Part shown: positions 1 through 7,826 of the stretch, in pieces
Layout: every line of letters starts with the position of its first letter
Numbering within the stretch: the stretch's first letter is position 1
Assembly (NCBI GenBank): GCA_003134675.1
Contig: PLBZ01000092.1
Location: forward strand, 13,039 to 33,548
Source of the DNA: Solirubrobacterales bacterium
GTDB lineage: Bacteria > Actinomycetota > Thermoleophilia > Solirubrobacterales > Solirubrobacteraceae
Direction: 5' to 3'
DNA length: 20,510 nucleotides
Notes under the pieces: generated by a model
What the model was told of the DNA's origin: nothing
Databases searched by the model: none
The model's input: only the letters and a program-made list of their open reading frames with translations
Program-made: the position numbers and the translations under genes

Positions 1-228
1 AGCATGATCTTCGACGACACCTATAACCACGAGGTGTGGAACGACACCGACGAGACGCGGGTGGTGCTGTTCGTGGATGTGCTGCGCCCGCTGCCCGAGC
101 CCTGGTCCACGATCAACAGGCTGATCGTCAAGGCGATCGGCTACTCCCCCTTCGTGCTCGACGCGAAGCGCAACCAGGAGGCGTGGGAGAGGCGCTACCT
201 GGCGCATAGGCAAGGCCAGCAGGCATAA
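1..228 (+). CDS. Aspartyl/asparaginyl beta-hydroxylase family protein, C-terminal fragment
   Basis: The reading frame is open from base 1, so this is the tail of a gene that starts before the window; 75 codons plus the TAA stop are visible. The motif FDDTYNHEVWND followed by RVVLFVDVLRPL matches the end of the double-stranded beta-helix of the aspartyl/asparaginyl beta-hydroxylase family (Fe(II)/2-oxoglutarate dioxygenases). The His of NHEVWN is the expected distal iron ligand of the HxD...H set. The remaining residues form a polar tail ending RQGQQA. The substrate cannot be predicted; bacterial members include enzymes acting on lipids as well as on peptides. The stop at 226-228 directly abuts the stop of the convergent ccdA-like gene. 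Confidence 0.8.
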   Translation, partial: SMIFDDTYNHEVWNDTDETRVVLFVDVLRPLPEPWSTINRLIVKAIGYSPFVLDAKRNQEAWERRYLAHRQGQQA

Positions 229-1008
229 TCAGATATTCGAGACGTTTAGGCCGGTGCCCTGCAGCAGGGTGTTGGCCTTGGCGTTGAGGATCGTGAACTC
301 GCCGGTGAGGATCAGGACGCCGAGCACGATCATCACAGCACCGCCCGCGGCGATGATCACCGGGAAGTGGCGCTTGACGACGGTGAGCGCGGTGGTCATC
401 CGCTCGAAGGCGAGCGCGATCAGCAGGAACGGGATCGCCAGGCCCGCTGAGTAGAAGGCGAGCAGCAGCGCGCCGTGGGCCGCCGAGTTGGAGACGGCCG
501 CCTGGGTGAGGATCGCGCCGAGAGTGATGCTCGTGCACGGCGTCCAGGCGATCGCAAACGCCGCGCCCGCCACGACCGGGCCGCCACGACCAGCCAGACG
601 CAGCAGCGACTCGGAGTGCCACTCTCGGTTGAGCAGGCGCACGAACGGCGTCGCGAGGAATATGACGCCCATGAGGATGATCAGAACCCCGCCCACCTGC
701 TGGAGGGTCTGTTTGTGAGCGTTGAGCGTCGACCCGATCACCGTGGCACTCAGCCCCAACAGGATGAAGATCGCCGAGAAGCTCGCGATGAACAGCAGGC
801 TCGGGATCAGCACGCGGCGGGCGCCCACGCCCCCCCTCATCTCGGCGGGTGTCACCCCGATGACAGTGGACAGGTAGCCGGGCACCAGCGGCAGGACGCA
901 TGGTGAGAGGAACGACACCAGACCAGCGGCGAGTGCGAGCGGGATGCCAACGCCGGTGGCGGTATCCGAGGAGGATGCGGCAGCGAGGATCAGGTGGGTA
1001 TGGCTCAT
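229..1008 (-). CDS. ccdA: CcdA/DsbD-type thiol-disulfide membrane transporter
   Basis: A 259-residue polytopic membrane protein of the CcdA (DsbD transmembrane domain) family, which passes reducing equivalents from cytoplasmic thioredoxin across the membrane, for example to apocytochrome c or envelope thioredoxin-like proteins. The first helix carries the family motif SFLSPCVLPLVPGYL (Cys37) and the fourth carries AIAWTPC (Cys158), the two redox cysteines. About six helices are visible, near residues 20-50, 67-95, 105-122, 145-168, 178-200 and 215-236. I chose ATG 1008 because the frame upstream of it reads as arginine-rich noise inside the neighbouring gene. The start overlaps the DUF480 stop as ATGA, so translation is probably coupled. 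No thioredoxin-like partner or cytochrome c gene is in the window. Confidence 0.85.
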   Translation of the reverse strand: MSHTHLILAAASSSDTATGVGIPLALAAGLVSFLSPCVLPLVPGYLSTVIGVTPAEMRGGVGARRVLIPSLLFIASFSAIFILLGLSATVIGSTLNAHKQTLQQVGGVLIILMGVIFLATPFVRLLNREWHSESLLRLAGRGGPVVAGAAFAIAWTPCTSITLGAILTQAAVSNSAAHGALLLAFYSAGLAIPFLLIALAFERMTTALTVVKRHFPVIIAAGGAVMIVLGVLILTGEFTILNAKANTLLQGTGLNVSNI

Positions 1009-1610
1009 GGCTGCACCGTCGCCTGAAGCTCGGCCACCGCACGCTCCAATCTCGTGACACGCTCCTCGAGACCATCCAGCGGAGCGCTCACCACGACCGG
1101 GATGGCGGCGGGAGACTCCTCTGCGACATCCTCCTCGAGCAAGTGCATATAGCGGTCCTCCTTCTGTCCCGGGCGGCGCTCCAAGCGCGCGGCCAACCCA
1201 TGCTCGATCAGCCGTGCGAGCGTCTCGTGCACCGCGGGCAACTCGGCGAAGGGATGCATGCGCTCTGTGCGTAGCTTCAGCTCTCCGGGCGTCTGCGGAC
1301 CTCGCAGCATCAGTATGCACATGACTGCCTGCTCATCACCTGTCATTGGCAGTGCCTCCGCCAGCAGGTGCCGGTACTTCGGCGTGCGGCTGCTGCGCCC
1401 GCTCGCAAAGCGCGTAAAGCCACGGCGCTCGAGATGGTGTAGCGCGTCGCGGATGATCGCGTCGTCGTACTCCACGACTGGATCGCGATTGGTCGACTGG
1501 TTGCACGCCAAACGCAGCGAGTTCAGCGTAAGGGGATACATGTCAGGAGTCGTACGCTGCTTTTCCAGCAGAGCACCCAGCACGCGCGTCTCCGCAGCGG
1601 AGAGGTTCAT
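1005..1610 (-). CDS. DUF480 (YceH/UPF0502) family protein
   Basis: A 201-residue protein beginning LSAAETRVLGALLEKQRTTP, then YPLTLNSLRLACNQSTNRDP, the signature of the YceH/UPF0502 family. The family has two winged-helix-like repeats and no settled function. Here the first repeat spans about residues 1-80 and the second (GDEQAVMCILMLRGPQTPGE) about 88-150. A C-terminal heptad segment at about 174-197 (LEERVTRLERAVAELQ) looks like a coiled coil for dimerisation. The length is close to that of E. coli YceH. It is first in a two-gene unit with the ccdA-like gene, which it overlaps by 4 nt. No Shine-Dalgarno lies before ATG 1610, but a TANNNT box ends exactly 6 nt upstream, fitting a leaderless transcript. 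DNA binding is plausible from the fold but not shown. Confidence 0.85.
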   Translation of the reverse strand: MNLSAAETRVLGALLEKQRTTPDMYPLTLNSLRLACNQSTNRDPVVEYDDAIIRDALHHLERRGFTRFASGRSSRTPKYRHLLAEALPMTGDEQAVMCILMLRGPQTPGELKLRTERMHPFAELPAVHETLARLIEHGLAARLERRPGQKEDRYMHLLEEDVAEESPAAIPVVVSAPLDGLEERVTRLERAVAELQATVQP

Positions 1611-1646
1611 GCCTTAACCCTACGCCGGTACAGTCAGGACTGTGAG
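1606..1646. promoter_or_regulatory. Divergent leaderless-type promoters between DUF480 and the ABC exporter
   Basis: Only 31 bp separate the two divergent starts. On the minus strand TAGGGT (1622-1617) ends 6 nt before ATG 1610; a possible -35, CTCACA (1646-1641), is 18 bp away. On the plus strand TACAGT (1629-1634) ends 7 nt before GTG 1642; a weak -35, TTCATG (1606-1611), is 17 bp away. Neither gene has a convincing Shine-Dalgarno. Inference from spacing and hexamers only. Confidence 0.4.
1630..1643. repeat. 14-bp perfect inverted repeat in the divergent promoter region
   Basis: ACAGTC-AG-GACTGT has two perfect 6-bp arms with a 2-bp centre. It covers most of the plus-strand TACAGT box and the first bases of the GTG start, and lies in the spacer of the proposed minus-strand promoter. 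That is a typical position for a dimeric repressor operator. No regulator gene in the window is an obvious match, except possibly the winged-helix DUF480 product itself. Confidence 0.4.
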
Positions 1647-3513
1647 CAGCCAGCCCCTTGGTCGAGGACGATCCGGCGAAGGGCCCCATGGCCAGCCCTC
1701 AGAGCTGCGCCCCGAGGATATTCCCGACCAGCCGGTCTCCCTGCGTCGCGTCGCCCGCCTGTTCATGCCCTACCGGCTGCGCCTCGGAGCATTGCTGACA
1801 CTGATCTTCCTCGGCTCGATCCTCAGCGTCGCCTCGCCGTTCCTGCTGCGCGAAGCCGTGGACAAGGGCATCCTGCACCGCAACCTCACGTTGCTTTCCT
1901 GGCTGGTCGGCGGCATGATCGCACTGGCGATCATCAACGGCGTGATCAGCGTCGCGCAGACCTGGATCTCAAACCAGGTCGGCCAGCGGGTGATGCACGA
2001 CCTGCGCGCCGCCGTATACGCGCACCTGCAGCGCATGTCACTTGCATTCTTCACGCGCACCCGCTCGGGCGAGGTGCAGGCACGGATCGCCTACGACATC
2101 GGCGGGATCGACGACGTGGTCACGAGCACAGCGACCTCAACCGTGTCAACGGTCGCCACCGTCGCCGCCACCGTCGTGGCGATGTTCGCGCTGGACTGGC
2201 GCCTGACGCTGTTCTCGCTCTGCCTGCTGCCGTTCTTCGTGTGGCTCACGCGCCGGGTCGGCAATGAGCGCCGCCGTATCCAGTCGGTACGCCAGGGCCG
2301 TCTGGCAGACATGTCGACGCTCGTGGAGGAGTCGCTGTCGGTGTCTGGCATTCTGCTCGGCAAGACGATGGGCCGCTCGCACGAGCTGGTCGACCGCTTC
2401 TCCCGAGAGTCCAGCGAGCTGGCCGACCTGGAGGTGCGCGCGCGGATGGCGGGACGTTGGCGGATGGCCTCGGTGCAGATGAGCTTTGCGATCATGCCCG
2501 CAGCCGTCTACTGGTTCGCCGGTTACAACATCGCCCACGGCCACGCCGCGATCTCGATCGGCACCGTCGTCGCGTTCACGACGCTTCAAACCCGCCTGCT
2601 GTTCCCGATGCAGCAGCTGCTGTCGGTGGGCCTGGAAGTGCAGACCTCACTGGCACTGTTTGGTCGAATTTTCGAGTACCTCGACCTGCCCGTCGACATC
2701 GTCGAGCGGCCCGGGGCCCGCGCGCTGAGCGGCGTGCGCGGCGACGTGAGCCTCCAGGACGTGTGTTTTCGCTACACGCCCGAGGCGCCCTGGACGCTGG
2801 AGGAGATCGCCGCCGAGATCCCAGCGGGGACGCGCACGGCCTTGGTTGGGGAGACGGGCTCGGGTAAGACCACGCTCGCCTATCTCGTCGCGCGGTTGTA
2901 CGAGCCCCAGCGCGGACGAGTGGCGATCGACGGGGTGGACATCCGCGATATGACACTCAATTCGTTGGCGGGCACCGTTGGGTTGGTCTCGCAGGAGACC
3001 TATCTGTTTCACGCCTCGATCCGTGAGAACCTGCGCTTCGCCTGCCCCGATGCGACAGACGAACAGATCGAAGACGCCGCTCGCGCCGCGCAGATCCACG
3101 AGCTGATCGCCTCGCTGCCCGAGGGTTATGACACGCAGGTGGGCGAGCGCGGCTATCGCTTCTCCGGCGGCGAGAAGCAGCGCATCGCGATCGCTCGCAC
3201 CGTGTTGCGTAACCCCCCGGTGCTCGTCCTCGACGAGGCCACCTCTGCGCTTGACACCGAGACCGAGCGTGCCGTGCAGCTCGCGCTCGACGACCTCTCG
3301 CGAGGACGGACCACGATCGCGATCGCCCACCGGCTTTCGACGATCCGTGACGCCGACCAGATCCTCGTGCTCGACGACGGGCGCATCGTCGAGCGCGGCA
3401 CCCACGAGGAGCTGCTCGAGCTCGGCGGGCGCTACTTCGCACTGCTTAGCGGCACTGAGGGCACCGAGGAGCGCACGGGGTCGGGTGCCGGTTCTCCGGC
3501 CGCGCTCGCCTGA
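1642..3513 (+). CDS. ABC exporter half-transporter (MsbA/MDR-like, permease-ATPase fusion)
   Basis: A 623-residue type IV ABC exporter half-transporter that would act as a dimer in the cytoplasmic membrane. The N-terminal half (about residues 40-335) has six predicted helices. The C-terminal nucleotide-binding domain is complete: Walker A GETGSGKT (403-410), Q-loop VSQETYLFH, signature FSGGEKQR (507-514), Walker B VLVLDEATSA (Asp531/Glu532) and H-loop His563. The closest general type is multidrug or lipid export (MsbA, LmrA, BmrA-like); the substrate cannot be told from sequence. The GTG start is chosen because it is the most upstream start next to the TACAGT promoter box; the next in-frame Met (about residue 42) would remove the cytoplasmic lead-in to helix 1. 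It is transcribed alone and converges on the hydrolase gene. Confidence 0.88.
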   Translation: MSSQPLGRGRSGEGPHGQPSELRPEDIPDQPVSLRRVARLFMPYRLRLGALLTLIFLGSILSVASPFLLREAVDKGILHRNLTLLSWLVGGMIALAIINGVISVAQTWISNQVGQRVMHDLRAAVYAHLQRMSLAFFTRTRSGEVQARIAYDIGGIDDVVTSTATSTVSTVATVAATVVAMFALDWRLTLFSLCLLPFFVWLTRRVGNERRRIQSVRQGRLADMSTLVEESLSVSGILLGKTMGRSHELVDRFSRESSELADLEVRARMAGRWRMASVQMSFAIMPAAVYWFAGYNIAHGHAAISIGTVVAFTTLQTRLLFPMQQLLSVGLEVQTSLALFGRIFEYLDLPVDIVERPGARALSGVRGDVSLQDVCFRYTPEAPWTLEEIAAEIPAGTRTALVGETGSGKTTLAYLVARLYEPQRGRVAIDGVDIRDMTLNSLAGTVGLVSQETYLFHASIRENLRFACPDATDEQIEDAARAAQIHELIASLPEGYDTQVGERGYRFSGGEKQRIAIARTVLRNPPVLVLDEATSALDTETERAVQLALDDLSRGRTTIAIAHRLSTIRDADQILVLDDGRIVERGTHEELLELGGRYFALLSGTEGTEERTGSGAGSPAALA

Positions 3514-3522
3514 GATTCGCCG

Positions 3523-3537
3523 CGCTACGCCGTGGCG
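3523..3537. terminator. Weak hairpin between convergent genes
   Basis: CGCTAC-GCC-GTGGCG can form a 6-bp stem (one G-U pair as RNA) 10 nt after the ABC exporter stop, in the 43-bp gap before the stop of the convergent hydrolase gene. No U-tract follows, so termination here is only a guess. Confidence 0.2.
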
Positions 3538-3556
3538 TCGATGTTACATGCGTATA

Positions 3557-4393
3557 TCACGGACGATTGGCTAACTCGAGTAGGGCTTTTGAAAGCTGTC
3601 CCCCTTGCCACGCAATCGGCGATTGGCCGGAGCCCTCCACGATCAGCCTCGCCCCGGGGATCGCCGATGCGTAGCTCTCCCCCACCTCGAGCGGATGACT
3701 CGGGTCGGCCTCGTCGCGACTGGCCACCACGATCGTTGACGCCTGGATGCCCGCCAGCTCGGCCATGTCCTCGAACGGCCGCGAGCGCGGTACCACTTCG
3801 AGCGCGTCGGCCACCGCCTGCGGGTGCTCGTGCGCGGCAAGCCTTTGGCGTAGCACCCGCTCGACCGTTCCCCGCCATGCATCAGACAGTCCCGAGAAGT
3901 CATAGGCCGCCACGAATCCCTCCACCCCACCCTCGCGCAGCCCCCGCGCCAAGGCGTCCCACCCAGAGAAGGCCGTTGCGCTGAGCGGCTCCTCGGGGTG
4001 AAAGGACGGCGTTATCAACCCCAGCCCCGCCACGCGCTCTGGGTGGTGCAGGGCAAAGCGCACAGCGGTGTGCGCCCCCATCGAGGCGCCGGCCAGGATC
4101 GCACGCTCGACCCCGGCCGCGTCGAGCACCGCGCGCAGGTCGGCGGCGAGACGCTCGTAGCCGTATGCGCGGTCACGAGCCGGCGAGGAGCGCCCATGAC
4201 CCCGTGCGTCGTAGGGGATCACGCGGTGACCGGAGCGCTCGAGCAGACGCGAGCCCATCACCACGTAGCGACGCGTTGCGGTTAGACCGTGGAGCAGGAC
4301 GATCGGAGGACCCGGGCGGGCGGGATCTGTTTCTTCGCCGGACAACTCAACCCCGTCGTCCGTGACGATGCTCAGGTCGCGTGGGTCAGGCAT
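3557..4393 (-). CDS. Alpha/beta hydrolase-fold protein lacking the usual catalytic His
   Basis: A 278-residue alpha/beta hydrolase fold protein. The oxyanion-hole motif LLHG (33-36), the YDARGHGRS strand (61-69) and the nucleophile elbow GASMG (Ser104) are all canonical. A candidate acid is Asp227 in VVASRDEAD. The position that normally holds the catalytic His in a GxGH motif reads GSGQSP, so Gln257 stands where His is expected; the bases there (about 3620-3640) read plainly as CAA. Either another residue supplies the base, or this is a non-hydrolytic or altered member. ATG 4393 is chosen because it overlaps the upstream gene by 8 nt; an extension further upstream would lie inside that gene. 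It is last in the dinB-hydrolase-hydrolase run. Substrate unknown. Confidence 0.8.
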   Translation of the reverse strand: MPDPRDLSIVTDDGVELSGEETDPARPGPPIVLLHGLTATRRYVVMGSRLLERSGHRVIPYDARGHGRSSPARDRAYGYERLAADLRAVLDAAGVERAILAGASMGAHTAVRFALHHPERVAGLGLITPSFHPEEPLSATAFSGWDALARGLREGGVEGFVAAYDFSGLSDAWRGTVERVLRQRLAAHEHPQAVADALEVVPRSRPFEDMAELAGIQASTIVVASRDEADPSHPLEVGESYASAIPGARLIVEGSGQSPIAWQGGQLSKALLELANRP

Positions 4394-5189
4394 GCACCGC
4401 TGCGTGCTCGCGCACGAGCTCGGCCGAGCGCTGGGGCTGCTCCAGGAAGAACAGGTGACCCACCCCCTCAAGGATCTCCAGGTGCGCGCCCGGTATGCGC
4501 TGCGCGACGATCCGGCCGTTGTCCACTTGGAATATCTGATCGTCGGTGCCGTGCACGACCAGCGTGGGCGTCCTCAGCCCGGGTAGGCGCGCATAGCTGT
4601 CATGCGCCGCGATCGCCTGCACCTGGGCCACGATCACCGGAAGGGCCACCCTCCGCTCCAGCGCCCTCGTGTGGTAGGCAGCGTACGCGTCTGCGTCCGC
4701 TGCGAAGCCCGCGGAGACGTTCGCTTCCCAGGAGCTGCGAATCGCGCGCTCGCGATCGCCGGAGGTCCTTCCCTCGGCCATCCGCTGGACCACCTCGGCG
4801 CTGGTGAGCGAGCTGCCCTCGCCGCCGCAATAGGTGCAGCCGAGGGTCAGCGTGCGTACCCGCTCGGGATGCGCGAGGGCAAGTTCCTGAGCGGCCATCC
4901 CGCCCATCGAGATGCCCAGCACATGAGCCGTGTCGATTTCGAGGGCATCGAGCAGCCCCGCTGCATCCTGCCCGAGCTGGCCGGTCGTGAACGGCTCCTC
5001 CATACGGCTGCTCTCGCCAATGCCACGATTGTCGTAGACGATCGTCTCGAAGTCTTGGCGCAGCGCGTCCAAGAACGGCGCTCCCCAACTCAGGGCGGTG
5101 CCGGTCGCGCCCATGATCAGCAGCAGCGGTGGGCCCGACCCGCTGCGCTCGTAGCTCAGCTCGATCTCACCGGCGCTCACAACGGGCAT
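4386..5189 (-). CDS. Alpha/beta hydrolase, intact catalytic triad (enol-lactonase/BioH-like group)
   Basis: A 267-residue alpha/beta hydrolase. The nucleophile elbow is GISMGG (Ser94), the acid is in HGTDDQIF (Asp216/217), and the base is His245 in EGVGHLFFLEQP, so the triad is complete, unlike that of the downstream hydrolase. YDNRGIGES (52-60) is the usual strand after the oxyanion region. General similarity is to the PcaD (3-oxoadipate enol-lactonase)/BioH/haloperoxidase group, but the cap region does not settle the substrate. ATG 5189 follows AGGA (5202-5199) with 9 nt spacing and lies 11 nt after the dinB stop, so the genes probably form one transcript. It ends inside the next gene with an 8-nt overlap. 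Confidence 0.85.
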   Translation of the reverse strand: MPVVSAGEIELSYERSGSGPPLLLIMGATGTALSWGAPFLDALRQDFETIVYDNRGIGESSRMEEPFTTGQLGQDAAGLLDALEIDTAHVLGISMGGMAAQELALAHPERVRTLTLGCTYCGGEGSSLTSAEVVQRMAEGRTSGDRERAIRSSWEANVSAGFAADADAYAAYHTRALERRVALPVIVAQVQAIAAHDSYARLPGLRTPTLVVHGTDDQIFQVDNGRIVAQRIPGAHLEILEGVGHLFFLEQPQRSAELVREHAAVHA

Positions 5190-5200
5190 CGCACAAGATC

Positions 5201-6355
5201 CTATAGGGGCAGCGCAAGCTGATCCAGCGGGCTCCGTAAACCGTCGGCGCCGTCGGCAGGCCCGTCCGGCGACCCGTCCAGAGCGCCGAGTCGGCTCGCC
5301 GGCTCGGCGAAAACCGAAGCGGCGGTGGAGGATAGGCCTGCGACCCGCACGCCGAGCAGGCGCACCGGCCGTGCGGGCGCGTACTCGTCGAGCAGCCGCA
5401 GTGCAACCGCGCTCACCAGCTCGTCATCGCAGGTGGGCTCCGCGACCGAATGAGCGCGGGTGACCGTCGTGAAGTCATCGAGACGGATCTTGATCCCGAT
5501 TGTGCGGCCCCGGCGTCCGTGGGCGAGGAGACTCGTGCACAGCTCGCCTGACATCCGCCTGAGCGCCTCCCGCAGGGCCGCCGGGTCACGGATGTCCTCG
5601 TCGAAGGTCCGCTCGCGCGACTCGGAGACTACCTTGCGCGCGGCTCCCACCTCGCCATCGTGCTCGAACCGCGCACGTCTGCCTAGTTCGCGGCCAAGGT
5701 TCGGGCCGAAGCGCTCGACCAGCACCTGCTCAGGGGCATCCCCAACGGCTGTGAGAGTGGTCAACCCCACTGCGGCCAAGCGCGCCGCGGTCTTCGGCCC
5801 GATGCCGGGCACCAGCCCCGGCGGCGAGTCCGCAAACCTCCGGCAGGCCTGCTCGCGGGTCAGCACGACGAACCCCGCGGGCTTCTCGGCGTCAGATGCC
5901 ACCTTGGCCACAAGCTTGTTGGGCCCGATGCCCACCGAGCACGTCAACCCAATCGACTTGCGGATCTCAACCACCAAGCGCCGCATCGCTGCGCGAGGTG
6001 AGTACAGCCCAGACAAGTCCAGGTAGGCCTCATCCAGTCCCACCACCTCCACCTGCTCCACATGGGTTCGTACGAGGTCCATCATTTGCTGGGACACTTT
6101 GCGGTAAGTCGGAAAATCGGGTGCCAGAAACACGGCCTGCGGGCACAGTCGTCTCGCTCGAGACGCCGGGATCGCGGACCCCACGCCATAGCGGCGAGCC
6201 TCGTAGCTGGCGGTCGTTACGACTGCACGCGGCCCACTGCCGGCCACCACGACGGGCTTGCCGCGCAGCTCGGGGTGGCGGCCAAGCTCGATTGAAACGT
6301 AGAAGGCGTCTGCATCGAGATGGGCGGTGCTCAGCTCGGAGTGCTCAGTGAGCAT
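5201..6355 (-). CDS. dinB: DNA polymerase IV (Y-family, DinB)
   Basis: A 384-residue Y-family translesion DNA polymerase. The palm motifs are HLDADAFYVSIE (Asp14, Asp16) and GLDEAYLDL (Asp108/Glu109), giving the metal-binding acidic set. The VGIGPNKLVAKVAS segment, the thumb helix-hairpin-helix (PGIGPKTAARL) and the little-finger domain follow. The last six residues, QLALPL, fit the beta-clamp binding motif. ATG 6355 is preferred over an in-frame TTG at 6364 because the decayed dinB copy at 11513-11593 aligns with its own GTG start exactly at this codon. TAGATT (6369-6364) upstream could be its -10 box. No LexA-type operator was found. Two hydrolase genes follow closely. Confidence 0.93.
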   Translation of the reverse strand: MLTEHSELSTAHLDADAFYVSIELGRHPELRGKPVVVAGSGPRAVVTTASYEARRYGVGSAIPASRARRLCPQAVFLAPDFPTYRKVSQQMMDLVRTHVEQVEVVGLDEAYLDLSGLYSPRAAMRRLVVEIRKSIGLTCSVGIGPNKLVAKVASDAEKPAGFVVLTREQACRRFADSPPGLVPGIGPKTAARLAAVGLTTLTAVGDAPEQVLVERFGPNLGRELGRRARFEHDGEVGAARKVVSESRERTFDEDIRDPAALREALRRMSGELCTSLLAHGRRGRTIGIKIRLDDFTTVTRAHSVAEPTCDDELVSAVALRLLDEYAPARPVRLLGVRVAGLSSTAASVFAEPASRLGALDGSPDGPADGADGLRSPLDQLALPL

Positions 6356-6369
6356 GCCGGCCAAATCTA
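6303..6369 (-). repeat. Direct repeat, copy 1: dinB 5' end (partner at 11526-11593)
   Basis: By hand alignment, 6303-6346 matches 11526-11569 at 36 of 44 positions, and the AATCTA block at 6364-6369 recurs at 11588-11593. Both copies have the same orientation. They bracket the rskA-sigK-ferritin-tatAC block. Confidence 0.7.
6364..6369 (-). promoter_or_regulatory. Candidate -10 box of dinB
   Basis: On the minus strand TAGATT ends 8 nt before ATG 6355. The same hexamer is kept upstream of the start codon in the decayed dinB copy (11593-11588, 9 nt from its GTG). Conservation in a relic supports a real promoter element. No clear -35 hexamer was found. Confidence 0.4.
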
Positions 6370-6498
6370 ACGTTCCTTACGGCGCCTTCAGATAGATGCC
6401 CAGACCGATACGACTTCAGCGAGGGACGTTCGAGCGGCTCGCCAGGATGCCGCGCGTCACCATGAGGACATCGACAGCGCCGCCGAGCGTCAGATCGC

Positions 6499-7221
6499 TT
6501 ATGTGTGGAGGACGACGCGCAATACGGGCGAGCTCGTCGGGCGGGAGCTGCCGCCGAGTGGCTCTGAGGTGACCATCACTTCCTTCACTCCGTGCAGGTT
6601 GCCGGGGACGTTGACCGACCCACTGCCCGTGCCGGTCACGTTGAAGAGCGCGTCTGTGGGCTGCGGCGAGCCCGAGCCGCGGCTCAGCCACACCTCATAG
6701 ATCTTGCCGAGTGCAGGCTGTGGCATGCCTGAGACCACCAGTTCAGCGCGACTGTCGAGGAGGCGCAGAGAAGCGTGCCCGCCGGGGATGCTCGGCGCAA
6801 CCTGCGCGACGGTCACGCGCTCCGGCGCGGTTGAGCCGACGTTGTTGAGCACGATTACGGCTGCGACCGCCACGCTTGCCGCGAGCGCGACCGATGCCGT
6901 CAGCAATGGGCCGCGGCGCGATCGCCAGCGGCTCACGGGCTTTGGCGGCTCGTCCATCTGGTGGCCGGCGGCCCAGAGCAGCCCCGCCTCCGAGCGGACC
7001 GTCGCGAGTACCCGCTCGCGCAGGGCCCGCGGGGCGAGGACGGGTGGGACGGTCGCGGGCAGGGTGTCGACTACGAGCTGCAGCTCGGCCACCTCCGCTC
7101 GACAGGTCGCGCATCCGTCGAAGTGCACACGGAAGCTGTCGGGCGCGTCGAGCGCCCCGAGGACATAGGGGGCGGCATCGACGCTCTGCTCACAGCCGAG
7201 GCCCTTCTCACGCGAGCTCAT
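6499..7221 (-). CDS. rskA: RskA-family membrane anti-sigma factor
   Basis: A 240-residue anti-sigma factor. The N-terminal cytoplasmic zinc-binding anti-sigma domain has HFDGCATC (His33, Cys37, Cys40), with Cys10 as a likely further ligand. One transmembrane segment lies at about 106-126 after a basic stretch. The extracytoplasmic part (about 135-240) has the RskA C-terminal pattern: VVSGMPQPALGKIYEVWLS and VMVTSEPLGGSSRPTSSPV. In the known SigK-RskA pair, this class holds the sigma factor at the membrane and releases it on regulated proteolysis. The start overlaps the sigma gene stop as ATGA, so stoichiometric coupled translation is expected. The symbol is by family; orthology to mycobacterial RskA is not proven. 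Confidence 0.85.
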   Translation of the reverse strand: MSSREKGLGCEQSVDAAPYVLGALDAPDSFRVHFDGCATCRAEVAELQLVVDTLPATVPPVLAPRALRERVLATVRSEAGLLWAAGHQMDEPPKPVSRWRSRRGPLLTASVALAASVAVAAVIVLNNVGSTAPERVTVAQVAPSIPGGHASLRLLDSRAELVVSGMPQPALGKIYEVWLSRGSGSPQPTDALFNVTGTGSGSVNVPGNLHGVKEVMVTSEPLGGSSRPTSSPVLRVVLHT

Positions 7222-7826
7222 GTCCCTACCGCCTGCCAGTCTCCGAGGTGGCCGCGAAGCTTTTCCAGTCCGAGGCGCATACGGCCCTTGACCGTCCCGA
7301 TCGGCGCGTTGAGCATCGAGGCGATCTCGGTATGTGTGAAGCCACTAAAATATGCTAGCTCGATGACGCGCCGCTGCTCGCTGGGCAGCTCGTTGAGCGC
7401 CACACGGATCTTATCGGATGCAGCGTTGTCGATGGCCTGGGCGTCGGTCCGCTCGGGCGCCTCGAGGTCTTCCTCGAGCCCCTCGGCGCTGGCGCGGCGG
7501 CGGTCGTGGACGCTGTTGCGGCGTAATCCGTCGATCGCGCGGTTGTGCACTATGCCGAGCGTCCATGACCGCACGCTCCCGCGCGTGCGGTCATAGCGAG
7601 CGCCGCTGCGCCACAGCGCCAGGAAAGACTCCTGTGCGACCTCTTCGGCGACCGCCGGCCTGCCGCACATGCGGTAGGCCAGCGAGAACGCGGCGTCGGC
7701 GTGGCGCTCGAAAATGATCTCAAACGCATTGGCATCACCGGCAGCGACGAGCTGCATGAGCTCCTCGTCGGCAAGCTTTCTCAGCCTGTCCTTTGAATCT
7801 ACGGCCGTACGCCGCGAGCGGGACAT
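7218..7826 (-). CDS. sigK: ECF sigma factor (SigK-like)
   Basis: A 202-residue extracytoplasmic-function sigma-70 factor. Region 2 spans about residues 30-100 (AFEIIFERHADAAFSLAYRM, AEEVAQESFLALWRS, then a region 2.4-like RSWTLGIVHNRAIDGLRR). Region 4 is at about 142-192 (LPSEQRRVIELAYFSGFTHT, EIASMLNAPIGTVKGRMRLG), a normal helix-turn-helix. Pairing with an RskA-type anti-sigma gene makes it SigK-like; precise ECF group assignment needs a profile search. No Shine-Dalgarno precedes ATG 7826; a TACAGT box 6 nt upstream suggests a leaderless transcript. It is divergent from the ferritin-like/tat operon, the natural candidate target. The symbol is tentative. Confidence 0.85.
   Translation of the reverse strand: MSRSRRTAVDSKDRLRKLADEELMQLVAAGDANAFEIIFERHADAAFSLAYRMCGRPAVAEEVAQESFLALWRSGARYDRTRGSVRSWTLGIVHNRAIDGLRRNSVHDRRRASAEGLEEDLEAPERTDAQAIDNAASDKIRVALNELPSEQRRVIELAYFSGFTHTEIASMLNAPIGTVKGRMRLGLEKLRGHLGDWQAVGT

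Noticed and set aside
229-1320. Longer ccdA start at 1320
   Set aside because: The added part is arginine/alanine-rich noise inside the DUF480 gene; ATG 1008 with the ATGA overlap fits the family N-terminus.
2647-3405. Minus-strand open frame (252 codons) opposite the ABC exporter ATPase domain
   Set aside because: It mirrors the conserved ATPase region and has no independent motif or start signal.
6365-6498. A separate small gene between dinB and the anti-sigma gene
   Set aside because: A minus-strand frame (6416-6691) overlaps the anti-sigma gene in another frame and has no family features.
5201-6500. LexA-type operator upstream of dinB
   Set aside because: No GAAC-N4-GTTC-like palindrome was found near the dinB start; nearby AACGTT and GACGTTCG do not fit.
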